In this document: positions 1 to 7,691 of the stretch, one piece after another
Numbering within the stretch: the first letter of the stretch is position 1
How the letters are laid out: every line of letters begins with the position of its first letter
Assembly (NCBI GenBank): GCA_025359985.1
Contig: JANYDB010000064.1
Span: forward strand, 1 to 64,000
Source of the DNA: Burkholderiales bacterium
GTDB lineage: Bacteria; Pseudomonadota; Gammaproteobacteria; Burkholderiales; Usitatibacteraceae
DNA length: 64,000 bases
Direction of reading: 5' to 3'
The notes under the pieces: generated by a model
Seen by the model: only the letters and a program-made list of their open reading frames with translations
Databases searched by the model: none
Told to the model about the DNA's origin: nothing
Program-made: the position numbers and the translations under genes

Positions 1-161
1 ACATGGTCGTCAATCAAGCGTAGCGCTTCCGGGCCGTTGGCAGCAAGCGCGACAACGTTAAGCTCAGGCCAAAGTGCGGCAAGGCGATCTTTCAGAAAGT
101 TGGAGAGGTGGTGTTCATCATCAGCGATGATCGCGGTAACAATACTGGCAGCAGTGGTCAT
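1..161 (-). CDS. Response regulator receiver domain, partial (LytTR/AlgR type likely)
   Basis: The reverse strand from 161 reads as the start of a receiver domain: a short N-terminus, beta-strand residues ending IADDEHH with the paired acidic residues of a phosphoacceptor pocket, then helix 1 and a second strand. The gene runs off the left edge, so the phosphorylated Asp and the output domain are not visible. It lies downstream of, and on the same strand as, the LytS/AlgZ-type histidine kinase at 327-1499, which strongly suggests a cognate pair. LytTR DNA-binding output is the usual partner of this kinase class but is inferred here. A 165-bp gap holding a dispersed repeat separates the two genes. 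Confidence 0.8.
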   Translation of the reverse strand, partial: MTTAASIVTAIIADDEHHLSNFLKDRLAALWPELNVVALAANGPEALRLIDDH

Positions 162-269
162 AGGTGTGGAATCAGGTCTGAAATAAATGGCGGTTGACGA
201 ATTAGGGGCGGGATGAATGGGATGGTGAGCAAAATAATTAAATGCTGAAAAACAATTTAACTATTTTGC

Positions 270-335
270 AAACCCCTTTATTGGCGGGCGTTTTCAGTCA
301 TTTTTACTCCAAGCACCCCGCCAATGCTAGTGTTT
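270..335. repeat. Dispersed palindromic intergenic repeat, copy R1
   Basis: The stretch contains TTGGCGGG near 281 and CCCGCCAATGCTAGTGTTT at its right end, giving an imperfect hairpin with a loop region rich in T. It aligns without gaps over 65 positions with the copy at 46899-46963, at about two thirds identity, and in reverse orientation with the copy at 35964-36029. The right end overlaps the last codons and stop of the histidine kinase gene (the TAG stop lies inside the conserved AAACACTAG of the repeat). It may act as a REP-like element or transcript-end hairpin. Confidence 0.65.
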
Positions 336-1499
336 CTTATCCGGAATTGAAATGGTGATCCGGGTTCCACAAGGCATATTGTCTTCAATGACGAGCGAAC
401 CTGCACCGCCATAAAGTTGCTGCACACGTTCACGAACATTCATGAGACCAATCCCGTTTGAGGTGGAATCTTGAAAGCCGAGCCCGGTGTCCGCAATGGT
501 AATAGCAATTTTCTCACCGCTGCGTTTAACCGAAAGCGCTACCTCGCCCCCTTCAATTTTAGGCTCCAGCCCATGTTTGATGGCGTTCTCCACCAAGGGC
601 TGCATCAGCATTGGCGGCACCGGCACGTCCGCTAGGTCACACGGCAAATCAAAACGCACCTGCAGCCGATCACCCATCCGGATCTGCAGAATTGCCAGAA
701 AATTTTTCATCATCTCAAACTCACTGCCGAGCGTGCTGTGTTCTTCTCGTGTGGCCGATAACGTCGCACGCAGGTACACAATAAATTGCTCAAGCATCCG
801 CTTGGCAATATCGGGCTGCGGATGAATCAGACCCACTACATTTGCGAGCGTGTTGAATAAAAAGTGCGGCTCAATCTGTGCTTGTAAAGCGCGTAGGTTG
901 GCTTGCACGGCTTGGCGCTCCACTACCTGCAATCGTTCACTTTCCCGCGCCAGCGCGGCATCACGTTCGAGGGCAGCAAAGCGCGACTTGTACGCCACGC
1001 CCAGAATGAGTGCAATAAAAAATGACAGCGCCAGCGTTGAAATATAGAACTCGGATTTCAGGTACCAATTAGTAATGCCTTCAAAGCCGGGAATATAAGA
1101 AACCCCGAAAAAAGCGACCAGCGTCACCATAAATCCCATCGCGGTGTAGCTGGCAATCAGCGCCGGGAACGGCAGCTTGTTCATGCGTCTAAACAACGGC
1201 CCGAATGACAGCGTCACTAGCGCCCAGGTAAAACCGACGGTGTTGGAGATAATCATGGCCTCGACCAGCCCGTTACCCAGCGCCTTCCATGATGGGATAC
1301 GGCCCATGATAAGGCCCATGAGTATAAAAAAAGCCGCGATCAATGCATTAAAAATCAGCGTTAAAACGACAATCCGTACCGCGTAATTGTCGGTTTTGGG
1401 CCAGCGACGAAAGAAGGCAATCAGCTCAAGCGGATGGCCATTTCTATCATCTTCTTTTTCCCAATCCGAATTTTCTGTTTTGACCACGGTGTTGTCCAC
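327..1499 (-). CDS. LytS/AlgZ-family sensor histidine kinase
   Basis: The 390-residue protein has about four hydrophobic membrane segments between residues 40 and 170, a short coiled segment (about 172-205), and a His_kinase (PF06580-type) domain with the phosphoacceptor His in QIEPHFLFNTLAN (His212). An ATPase N-box follows (PLVENAIKHGLEP, about 305) and a G-box (GLGFQ, GIGLMNVRERV). This class autophosphorylates on the His and passes the phosphate to LytTR-type regulators. The partial receiver gene at 1-161 is the likely partner. The signal sensed is unknown and no periplasmic sensor domain of any size is visible. The stop codon lies inside a dispersed repeat. Confidence 0.93.
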   Translation of the reverse strand: MDNTVVKTENSDWEKEDDRNGHPLELIAFFRRWPKTDNYAVRIVVLTLIFNALIAAFFILMGLIMGRIPSWKALGNGLVEAMIISNTVGFTWALVTLSFGPLFRRMNKLPFPALIASYTAMGFMVTLVAFFGVSYIPGFEGITNWYLKSEFYISTLALSFFIALILGVAYKSRFAALERDAALARESERLQVVERQAVQANLRALQAQIEPHFLFNTLANVVGLIHPQPDIAKRMLEQFIVYLRATLSATREEHSTLGSEFEMMKNFLAILQIRMGDRLQVRFDLPCDLADVPVPPMLMQPLVENAIKHGLEPKIEGGEVALSVKRSGEKIAITIADTGLGFQDSTSNGIGLMNVRERVQQLYGGAGSLVIEDNMPCGTRITISIPDKKH

Positions 1500-1632
1500 T
1501 GTATTGATGGTTTTGTTCGCTTTAGCGATAACGTAATTTACTTTATTTAATCCAAGAAAACGATAGCAGGAGTGCTCATCAACAGGATCAATCTCGTCGG
1601 CTCATTGACGCAGATACTGATCAACTGGATAT

Positions 1633-1938
1633 TCAAGCATTGACCGATGGCGCTGACGATTTGTTTGCCTTATTTTCCTTATCTGCTTTACGGTGCTGAA
1701 ACCAGCAATACGCTGCATAGCCCACTGCCGCCGAGATAGCCGCCACGCTGACCGCACGAATCGCCCGCGCCCAAACGACCAGCAGACCGATGCCCATGCC
1801 GAAAGCGACCCATTGAAACCACCAGTGCCCTGGGCTGGTAAAAAAATTAATGAATGCGCATAGCCCCACTACAAACAACATGCGAAATGGATAGGTGATG
1901 GCTTTGGTGATGTCGTTAACGGCGGTCAGTGGATTCAT
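1633..1938 (-). CDS. Small hypothetical membrane protein
   Basis: The 101-residue protein carries two or three hydrophobic stretches (about 17-33, 41-58 and 63-79) and a charged, lysine-rich tail, so it is probably an inner-membrane protein. I do not recognise a family. It stands alone between the histidine kinase and the carotenoid-oxygenase gene, on the same strand as both. The upstream sequence has a GGGAAAAAATC stretch before the ATG that could serve as a ribosome-binding site. Coding potential is supported by the coherent alternation of hydrophobic helices and polar linkers. Confidence 0.6.
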   Translation of the reverse strand: MNPLTAVNDITKAITYPFRMLFVVGLCAFINFFTSPGHWWFQWVAFGMGIGLLVVWARAIRAVSVAAISAAVGYAAYCWFQHRKADKENKANKSSAPSVNA

Positions 1939-2148
1939 GATTTTTTCCCTTGTGAATAGTGAATTTTATTGTTTAGTGATGGCGTTTTACGTAGATGATT
2001 TAAAAACCAAACCCAGTTTAGGATTGATCCGGCCAGCATTAATATGGAAAGCGACAAAGCGGTATAAAAATGCGGTGAATGGTTCAGATATAGCGTGAGT
2101 GGTGGGCGTGTGCATATTCGACATGCCGAAGCTCAGTGTTTGCGCTGC

Positions 2149-3669
2149 TCATACTGCATGAAAATTTCCGTGAAAACATAGCGGCACCCAGTAAGGTAAG
2201 TGCGCTAATGCAATCGGCCCTGCCTGCAGATTCATGGCATCAAATACCGTGGCAAAACTCTGCTGGCGCGCTACATCGAAACCGACACCAACTAACCAGC
2301 CCTCACCTTCCCGGCTCGATCCAGGCTTGGCTACCAATACATGCTCTTCCAAACGAAAATCCTCGCCAAATGAATAAGTGTCGGTCTTGCCGGAATCTTT
2401 ATCGAGCCGCATCATGCTATTAAAACCCCAATTTTTTTCTGCCGCACCGACATAGGTGGGATAAAAAACCTGGCGGTTACGAACGGCAACAAAGCGCGGA
2501 TCAATCCGTGGAAACTCTACCTGTTCTTTGCGCGATTCCATCGTCAGCCGTCCAGTATTGAGATCAATTTTTAAAAACGCAGCATGGGAATCGACGCTCC
2601 TCGCCAGCTCGCCACGCATGATTTTCGGCATGTAATCACTCACGGTGTCGAGGTTGTCACTTTTTACAAAATCGACGCGAATGACATTGTTTTCTTCCCA
2701 GGCATTACCAAAATGAAACACCATAAAAGAAGGTAACTCAAGCAGGCGCTGCTTGGTGAAATCAGCTTTATCAATGATCAGCACTTTCACACTGTCGTTC
2801 GCGTTCCAGCGCATCGCCTCACCAAATCCGCCGCCTGCCTTCAGCAAAGCCTGATCCAGAGCGATCGGTGCCAGCAGAAAAATAATATGCTTTTGCGAAA
2901 CCGCAAAGTCATGCACCATCGCGCTCGGTGGCGCATCCACCAATTGATAGCGCAACAAATCACCTTTAGCGGACAAATGGTAAAGAATGATTTTCCCCAT
3001 CATGACGGTTCCAAAATTCCAGAAGGTGCCATCCGCCTCGACTTTTGGGTGTGCCGAAAAAGGCATCGCTTTCAACTCAGGCTTCCAAGCAACCGGGCCA
3101 CGTGTTTCCAAGGTGTTGGGGTCAAGCTCGTAAGCCGAGCCACCTTCCCACATGGCGAGCAATTTATCGCCAAGCAGTACCACATTGGTATTGGCCGTAT
3201 TTACGGAATCACTGTTTTTGATTTGCCGCTTTGCTTTGATTCGCGAGCCAAATACGGGCAACAAAAATTCACTGGCTGCCGATTCCGCCATAAATTTTTC
3301 GGTGCGCACAAAGCGTGTCTGATGCGCAACACCTTTATCGGTAAAACGCCACGCATTCACCAACCCGTCACCATCAAACCAGTGCTGGTAACGCTGCCCG
3401 CCACGCTCAAATAGGCCTGGCCCGTTGCGATAGAACACGCCGCGCAATTCTGCAGGAATTTTGCCTTCGATCAGCGCGTTATCGCAGCCAATATCCTGAC
3501 CGCCAAAACCGCGCATCTGGGTAAGTTGCGGCGTGTTTTTAAAAAGCTTGGATGTGTCTGCTGACCGGATCGCTGCGTCAGCGCTAAATGCGTTCAAACT
3601 TAATGGCAAAGTTGCACTCGCAGCCAAGGCGCCAGCACCAGCAGATTTAAGAAATGAACGACGGTCCAT
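2149..3669 (-). CDS. Tat-exported carotenoid-cleavage-oxygenase (RPE65) family protein
   Basis: The 506-residue protein begins with a twin-arginine signal (MDRRSFLKSAGAGALAAS). It contains the hallmarks of carotenoid cleavage dioxygenases: the N-terminal blade motif GVFYRNGPG with HWFDGDG (about 78-102) and four candidate Fe(II)-binding histidines, His207 (SAHPK), His253 (VHDF), His319 (FHFGNAW) and His500 (FHGNF). Members cleave double bonds of carotenoids, apocarotenoids, stilbenes or lignin-derived compounds using non-haem iron and O2. Periplasmic export through Tat suggests iron is inserted before export. The next gene downstream encodes a DUF2141 protein in the opposite order of reading (same strand, upstream). 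Its substrate cannot be told from sequence. Confidence 0.88.
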   Translation of the reverse strand: MDRRSFLKSAGAGALAASATLPLSLNAFSADAAIRSADTSKLFKNTPQLTQMRGFGGQDIGCDNALIEGKIPAELRGVFYRNGPGLFERGGQRYQHWFDGDGLVNAWRFTDKGVAHQTRFVRTEKFMAESAASEFLLPVFGSRIKAKRQIKNSDSVNTANTNVVLLGDKLLAMWEGGSAYELDPNTLETRGPVAWKPELKAMPFSAHPKVEADGTFWNFGTVMMGKIILYHLSAKGDLLRYQLVDAPPSAMVHDFAVSQKHIIFLLAPIALDQALLKAGGGFGEAMRWNANDSVKVLIIDKADFTKQRLLELPSFMVFHFGNAWEENNVIRVDFVKSDNLDTVSDYMPKIMRGELARSVDSHAAFLKIDLNTGRLTMESRKEQVEFPRIDPRFVAVRNRQVFYPTYVGAAEKNWGFNSMMRLDKDSGKTDTYSFGEDFRLEEHVLVAKPGSSREGEGWLVGVGFDVARQQSFATVFDAMNLQAGPIALAHLPYWVPLCFHGNFHAV

Positions 3670-3735
3670 GATAATTCCTTTGCGTTAATTCATAGCGGAA
3701 CAGCAAGGCGGCGAGGTGTTGGGATAGCGGTAACG

Positions 3736-4185
3736 CTATTTGATATTGATTACGATCGATTTTTTGTCTGCATCAACTTTAAATTTGGCCTGCTCAAATG
3801 AGGCGGGACCAAATTGTCCTGCTGCGTCATTGGAAAATGCATAAGGCTCGATCGGCATGCCAACGATGTTCGTATCCATCTTGCCGTTGTCGTTTTCATC
3901 GTGATAAAGCGAAATGGCGTATTCGCCTACGGCCACGTCTTTTAAGGAAATTGCTACCCCGGCAACGTTGGCAGCAGCGCTTGCTGAATAGACTGGCTTT
4001 TTCATCCAACCCTCGGCTTTGTCATAAACGGCAATATAAATCTTGCCCATATTATTGTTAATGCCTTTAACTTCAACCGTCAGTTCAGCGGATGAGGCTG
4101 AAGTCGAGGACAGCAGAGCGGCAGTCAGCGTAATGATCGTCATGGTCGTCATGGCGGCGGGGGCGAATGGCTTAAACATTTTCAT
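3736..4185 (-). CDS. Exported DUF2141-family protein
   Basis: I place the start at the ATG at 4185, which follows GGAGATACTC; a longer reading frame to 4353 lacks a good ribosome-binding site and would bury the signal peptide. The 149-residue product has a signal peptide (hydrophobic TIITLTAALLSS, cleavage near SASSAE) and a beta-rich domain with VEVKGINNNMGKIYIAVYD and a calcium-like DENDNGKMD segment, typical of DUF2141 proteins. The function of the family is unknown. It lies 66 bp upstream of the carotenoid-oxygenase-like gene on the same strand, so the two may be cotranscribed and act together in the periplasm; this is inference. Confidence 0.8.
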   Translation of the reverse strand: MKMFKPFAPAAMTTMTIITLTAALLSSTSASSAELTVEVKGINNNMGKIYIAVYDKAEGWMKKPVYSASAAANVAGVAISLKDVAVGEYAISLYHDENDNGKMDTNIVGMPIEPYAFSNDAAGQFGPASFEQAKFKVDADKKSIVINIK

Positions 4186-4453
4186 GAGTATCTCCGGGAG
4201 GGGTGGCGGTACAGGAGATTCAATCATGCCTACCCTGCCACTGCGCCGGGCAAGACTTGCGACGAACTGGAGAAAAACGTCGCGAATGGCAGTTGCACGG
4301 AGCCAACGGTGGGGGCAACTGCGACGCCTACTACTTTGATGTTTTGACAACACATGACATGCCTACGACTGAAAGCTAATTGCCGATTAACCTGCTAGCG
4401 AACCGTGTCCTGGCGTATTATCTGAAACGAGTTCAATCCATGAAAGTTATTCA

Positions 4454-4627
4454 ATGACAATTTGCCCCGTTGCGATTGCTGTAGGTTGTGCCAAATGCCC
4501 GATTTTTAAGGTTTGTCCTGTCAAAAGCGTGATCGGCGATTATGTTCCACCGGCCGAAAAAGCAGCTGGTAACACTGCTGCTGGCAAAAAAAGCAAGTCC
4601 GCCAGCAGCAAACCCAAAAGGAAATAA
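4454..4627 (+). CDS. Small four-cysteine protein, 57 residues
   Basis: A 57-codon frame begins with MTICPVAIAVGCAKCPIF and has cysteines at residues 4, 12, 15 and 21 (C-x7-C-x2-C-x5-C), followed by a conserved-looking VIGDY and a lysine/serine/alanine-rich basic tail. Cys spacing of this kind suggests binding of a metal or an iron-sulphur cluster, or a disulphide-linked small protein. I have the impression that similar short proteins exist in other betaproteobacteria, but I cannot verify it. The frame is too short for a 60-codon cut-off. A frame on the opposite strand (4451-4642) covers the same DNA and looks like its shadow. Ribosome-binding site is weak. Confidence 0.6.
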   Translation: MTICPVAIAVGCAKCPIFKVCPVKSVIGDYVPPAEKAAGNTAAGKKSKSASSKPKRK

Positions 4628-4663
4628 AAAAACCCACTGCACATTTCTGCGTAGTGAGCTATT

Positions 4664-4690
4664 GCCGGGCCAGTGTTAAATGAACCCGGC
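4664..4690. other. Inverted repeat GCCGGG...CCCGGC
   Basis: A perfect 6-bp GC stem (4664-4669 with 4685-4690) with a 15-base loop lies just after the small cysteine protein gene and before the end of the convergent truncated haemoglobin gene. It could act as a weak terminator, but no clear run of T follows on either side. Confidence 0.3.
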
Positions 4691-4792
4691 TCCTTAGAAA
4701 TTGTTATTACATTGCATGCCTATTCGTCACAGGCTATTTGTTATAGGCTATTGATAAAAATTTATTCAAATGAATTAGCCCACCGCGAAATA

Positions 4793-5272
4793 TTATTTCG
4801 TGATGATTACCCGATGCATGGGCGCCAAGACGGCCAATAATTTATTTTGTGTGGCGAATGGCACACTGTTTTTATCCATCGCAAATTGCAGTTGCTCCAC
4901 CAGTGCATTGAAGGCTTCCCGATTCACGCCCATCTCTTTGTGAATGGCGCCCATTTGTGCACCTTTATAAACACAGGGGCCCTGCAGCGCTTCACAAAAT
5001 TGATCCACCAGCATTTCTTTGACGTGCTTTTGATCAACGCCTTCAAAATATGATTTGGTGCGTGCATCTTTCAGCAGACCCAACATGAAATCATCCATTA
5101 TTTTAATCAGCCCGGCTTTCTCACCGAACTCTTTAAATGCAGATGCATCTGATACTTTTGCACCTTCCTGCGCTGCCACCTGCGTTGCTATTGCACCCGA
5201 TAAGATGATGCCCGCCGCCGTAAAGACAAAAACCGGGACAAAAATCAGGTCGAAACCAAGTTTGCGTAACAT
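4793..5272 (-). CDS. Exported/membrane-anchored group 1 truncated haemoglobin
   Basis: The 159-residue protein has an N-terminal hydrophobic segment (residues 8-33, ending near AAQEGA) that is a signal peptide or anchor, then a 2-on-2 globin domain (about 44-157). Landmarks are MDDFMLGLLKD (helix B), YFEGVDQKHVKEMLVDQFCEALQGPCVYKG, the likely proximal haem ligand His111 (GAIHKEMGV), and LLAVLAPM at the end. Truncated haemoglobins bind O2 or NO. The B10 position that is Tyr in NO-detoxifying relatives is Met here. The gene follows the DUF3034 gene by 31 bp on the same strand, an arrangement I associate with methylotroph and other betaproteobacterial genomes. Confidence 0.85.
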   Translation of the reverse strand: MLRKLGFDLIFVPVFVFTAAGIILSGAIATQVAAQEGAKVSDASAFKEFGEKAGLIKIMDDFMLGLLKDARTKSYFEGVDQKHVKEMLVDQFCEALQGPCVYKGAQMGAIHKEMGVNREAFNALVEQLQFAMDKNSVPFATQNKLLAVLAPMHRVIITK

Positions 5273-5303
5273 GTTGAATGCTCCCCTATGAGTTCATTGT
5301 TTA

Positions 5304-6209
5304 TTAAAATCCGACCTGTAGAGAAAGGTAAGTTGCACGCTGCTTATCTTTGATCACGATATTGCCCAGGTTGGCATAAGCAAGCGTCACTGACACATTT
5401 TTGGTTGGCGCGTAAGCAACGAAAAGGTCGTACCAGTTATCTTCTTTGAACCCTAAGTTGTCCGGCTTCTGACGAAATTCAGCGCCGAAGGCTAAATCTT
5501 TGCGGGCTAAGTACGCGATTGAACCTTCAAACATGGCTTCATATTTGTCTTTGGCATTGGTACCAAAACCCAGGATGCCGGTTTGATTTGCTTTAGTCAT
5601 ACGCACCGTGCCATTAACGAGAATGCTCGTGCTCAAAAATAATTTGGTCGCAGCCACATAGTAATCAGTGCCCTGGTTGCGCTTGATACCCAAGGCACGC
5701 AACAAATCGCCGCGATCATTCTCTTTATGCTGAAATCCGACCGAAATTTGCGGCAGCCACGAATCCTGTTCCAGGACGGCATCGCCCACCAGTCTTAGTT
5801 TTGCGCCATAAATCTTTTGTGTAAACTTATATCCATTACCCAAGCCCAGCAAGCCACCCACCGCGCGCGTATCAAATTTTTGCTGTGCGAATGAAAGCTC
5901 GACACGGTCATAAATGCCCAGCAGCACACCACCGGTATTGAGGGTGTAATCGTTAGCGCGAACATTCGTGTAAAAAGCGCTGGCACCCACTTGTTCTTTA
6001 GTGCCATTGCCGCCGATGACGGCCCAGGGCGTTAGACCGCCGCCGGCAGATCCCTCGATATTAGTGACGCCGCCGGTAAGCAGTAGCTTGCTTGAAAAGG
6101 TGATGTCGCCTTCTCCCGCCCAGGCCAGGCCAGATACCAGGCTAATGCCGACCAGGCTGGCGGCTGCACCCGTTTTTATGGCTTCGAATGCGCTATGCGG
6201 TGATTTCAT
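5304..6209 (-). CDS. DUF3034-family outer-membrane beta-barrel protein
   Basis: The start at 6209 is preceded by TTGGGAAAAAC; an upstream in-frame start ten codons earlier is less likely. The 301-residue product has a signal peptide ending LVSGLAWAGEG, then alternating amphipathic strands rich in aromatic residues and a terminal strand ATYLSLQVGF ending in Phe, as expected for an outer-membrane barrel assembled by Bam. The segment SSKLLLTGGVTNIEGSAGGG is characteristic of DUF3034. Function is unknown. The truncated haemoglobin gene follows directly, suggesting that the two are expressed together. Confidence 0.82.
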   Translation of the reverse strand: MKSPHSAFEAIKTGAAASLVGISLVSGLAWAGEGDITFSSKLLLTGGVTNIEGSAGGGLTPWAVIGGNGTKEQVGASAFYTNVRANDYTLNTGGVLLGIYDRVELSFAQQKFDTRAVGGLLGLGNGYKFTQKIYGAKLRLVGDAVLEQDSWLPQISVGFQHKENDRGDLLRALGIKRNQGTDYYVAATKLFLSTSILVNGTVRMTKANQTGILGFGTNAKDKYEAMFEGSIAYLARKDLAFGAEFRQKPDNLGFKEDNWYDLFVAYAPTKNVSVTLAYANLGNIVIKDKQRATYLSLQVGF

Positions 6210-6476
6210 GTTTTTCCCAATGAATTTATAGATCGGCAAACGCCTGTTTTGAAATTGCCCATTTATTACGCTATCTAGCCAAAACTGGATTCAACATTAC
6301 AAAATTTATGGTCAACGTCAGGCAATTTGTGCTTGTGGTCACGTCCATCTATACGGAAGCAATTCATGAATGTTTAGATTAAACACAACCCAAGGCCGGA
6401 ATGAAACTCGGTCCGCATGGTTAGCTATGGTTAAGCTTATCGCATATTTTTTTATCTGCGGGCGCGGACCGATCAT

Positions 6477-6683
6477 GGCGGATAACTATCATTTCCAGAT
6501 TGAGGCCAGGGTCGATATCGCGATCTATCCGGCGAACTCGATAAACCCAGCGCGCTGGTACAAATGGCCAACAAAGCCCTGTATGAAGTCAGGGAATTCG
6601 GACGCAATACCTACCGTTGTGATGCGCACCACTCAGGCCCAGAAAAACCAGTTTATGGGCATACCCTGGCAATTCAGATCTGA
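6477..6683 (+). pseudogene. Decayed C-terminal fragment of a GGDEF (diguanylate cyclase) gene
   Basis: One frame reads YHFQIEARVDIAIYPANS up to about 6540, then a shift of one base continues as KPSALVQMANKALYEVREFGRNTY until a TGA at 6681-6683. Together these match the end of a GGDEF domain, where SIGIALYP is followed by ADKALYxAKxxGRN. No GGDEF active-site loop or start region is recognisable upstream, so this is a frameshifted relic rather than a working gene. The open frame that runs through 6370-6711 without a stop crosses the break and is not a real protein. Confidence 0.7.
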
Positions 6684-6772
6684 CAATATTGTCAGGTCTG
6701 CCTTAAGATAGTTCAGTCCACCGTTCTTGTTTCAGCTTGAGCTATACATGCATCAATACATGCATCAACCTT

Positions 6773-7294
6773 TTAAAGTGCCAATGCTTCACCGGCAAAA
6801 GATTCACCTGTAATCTGCTGCCAATTATGGGAAGCGCGCTCCTCATCAATGAGCGTTCGCGACACAATTCGCCCGGCGCGATACCAGTGCCACACTCGAT
6901 GGCGATAGTTGCCGCAATCAGACAGCTGGATCATTTCATACAAATATAAATCATCATCGCCCTTACGCTTCCAGTACAACATGACGCTGCGCTGAAACTC
7001 GTCAAGCTTAACTTCAGCGGCCCAGCCACTAATAAGCTCGTTATCAAACCACATGCGATTATCACGATAGGCGGCAGGAAAATCACGGACTTCTTTTTTG
7101 CCGTCGGCCCAGCTGTAAAAATTGGTTTGGTGATAGGGGTGTGCACCACCATCCGGAAAACGGCAAACCAGTCTGGAACGGTGTTCATCGATCTTGTCAC
7201 CATTCGGATCATAGTGTCGATACCAGCCATCCCACACACCCTCATGCTTCGATAACAGCGGCAAGCCGCGTTTTATTTCACTTAGTTCAGCCAT
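6773..7294 (-). CDS. DUF3598-like / lipocalin-like hypothetical protein
   Basis: The 173-residue protein has the feel of a small beta-barrel binding protein: KHEGVWDGWYRHYDPNGDKIDEH near the N-terminus, then SRLVCRFPD and a string of Trp/Tyr-rich strands (NFYSWADGK, MLYWKRKGDDDLYLYEM, HRVWHWYRAGRI). The opening is typical of DUF3598 / lipocalin-like families with unknown ligands. It is the last gene of a three-gene set with the 131-residue protein and the methyltransferase; its ATG is one base after the stop of the preceding gene, so translation is probably coupled. Confidence 0.65.
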   Translation of the reverse strand: MAELSEIKRGLPLLSKHEGVWDGWYRHYDPNGDKIDEHRSRLVCRFPDGGAHPYHQTNFYSWADGKKEVRDFPAAYRDNRMWFDNELISGWAAEVKLDEFQRSVMLYWKRKGDDDLYLYEMIQLSDCGNYRHRVWHWYRAGRIVSRTLIDEERASHNWQQITGESFAGEALAL

Positions 7295-7295
7295 T

Positions 7296-7691
7296 TCATT
7301 GTCTCCTTAGTTCATCTGCTTTATCCGCAAGATCGTATTCGTGATCCGGTTTATCCAGCGCTTCCATTTCCTGTTGAACGATGCGCAGCACCCGCGCAAT
7401 GTACGCGCGCGACCATTCGGCACGCTCAGTGGCCGCAGTCGGGTCAGGCGCATAGGCGTCAAGTTCAGCGCGGCTTAGGGCATTATTTTTTTCCAACAAA
7501 CGCTCAATCGTGTCGAGCCGCTCACGGGTAACGGCGAGTTCCTGTGTGAGCGCCATGACAATGGCCAGCACACGTTCGACTGCAGGGTCATCAAAAAAAT
7601 AGGGTCGCTTGCCTTTGGGCTTGGCGCCCGCGAGGCCGATCCAGTCAATGGGCACATCCATGGGCGCATCAATCGGCAAATCAGCACTCAT
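7296..7691 (-). CDS. Hypothetical protein, 131 residues
   Basis: I choose the start at 7691, where ATGA overlaps the stop of the methyltransferase gene; a start eight codons upstream is possible. The protein opens with acidic/proline-rich repeats (PIDAPMDVPIDWIG), followed by KGKRPYFFDDPAVERVLAIVMALTQELAVTRERLDTIERLL, a long amphipathic helix likely to form a coiled coil. I do not recognise the family. Tight packing between the methyltransferase and the DUF3598-like gene implies a joint operon and perhaps a shared complex. Confidence 0.7.
   Translation of the reverse strand: MSADLPIDAPMDVPIDWIGLAGAKPKGKRPYFFDDPAVERVLAIVMALTQELAVTRERLDTIERLLEKNNALSRAELDAYAPDPTAATERAEWSRAYIARVLRIVQQEMEALDKPDHEYDLADKADELRRQ

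Noticed and set aside
4451-4642. 63-codon minus-strand frame opposite the cysteine protein
   Set aside because: The plus-strand frame has patterned cysteines and a better composition; this one looks like its shadow.
5455-5466. TTGTCCGG half-site inside the DUF3034 gene
   Set aside because: Only half the palindrome matches, and it lies within a coding sequence.
6370-6711. 113-codon frame as a protein gene
   Set aside because: It crosses the break in the GGDEF relic; the meaningful reading changes frame at 6540, so the continuous frame is accidental.
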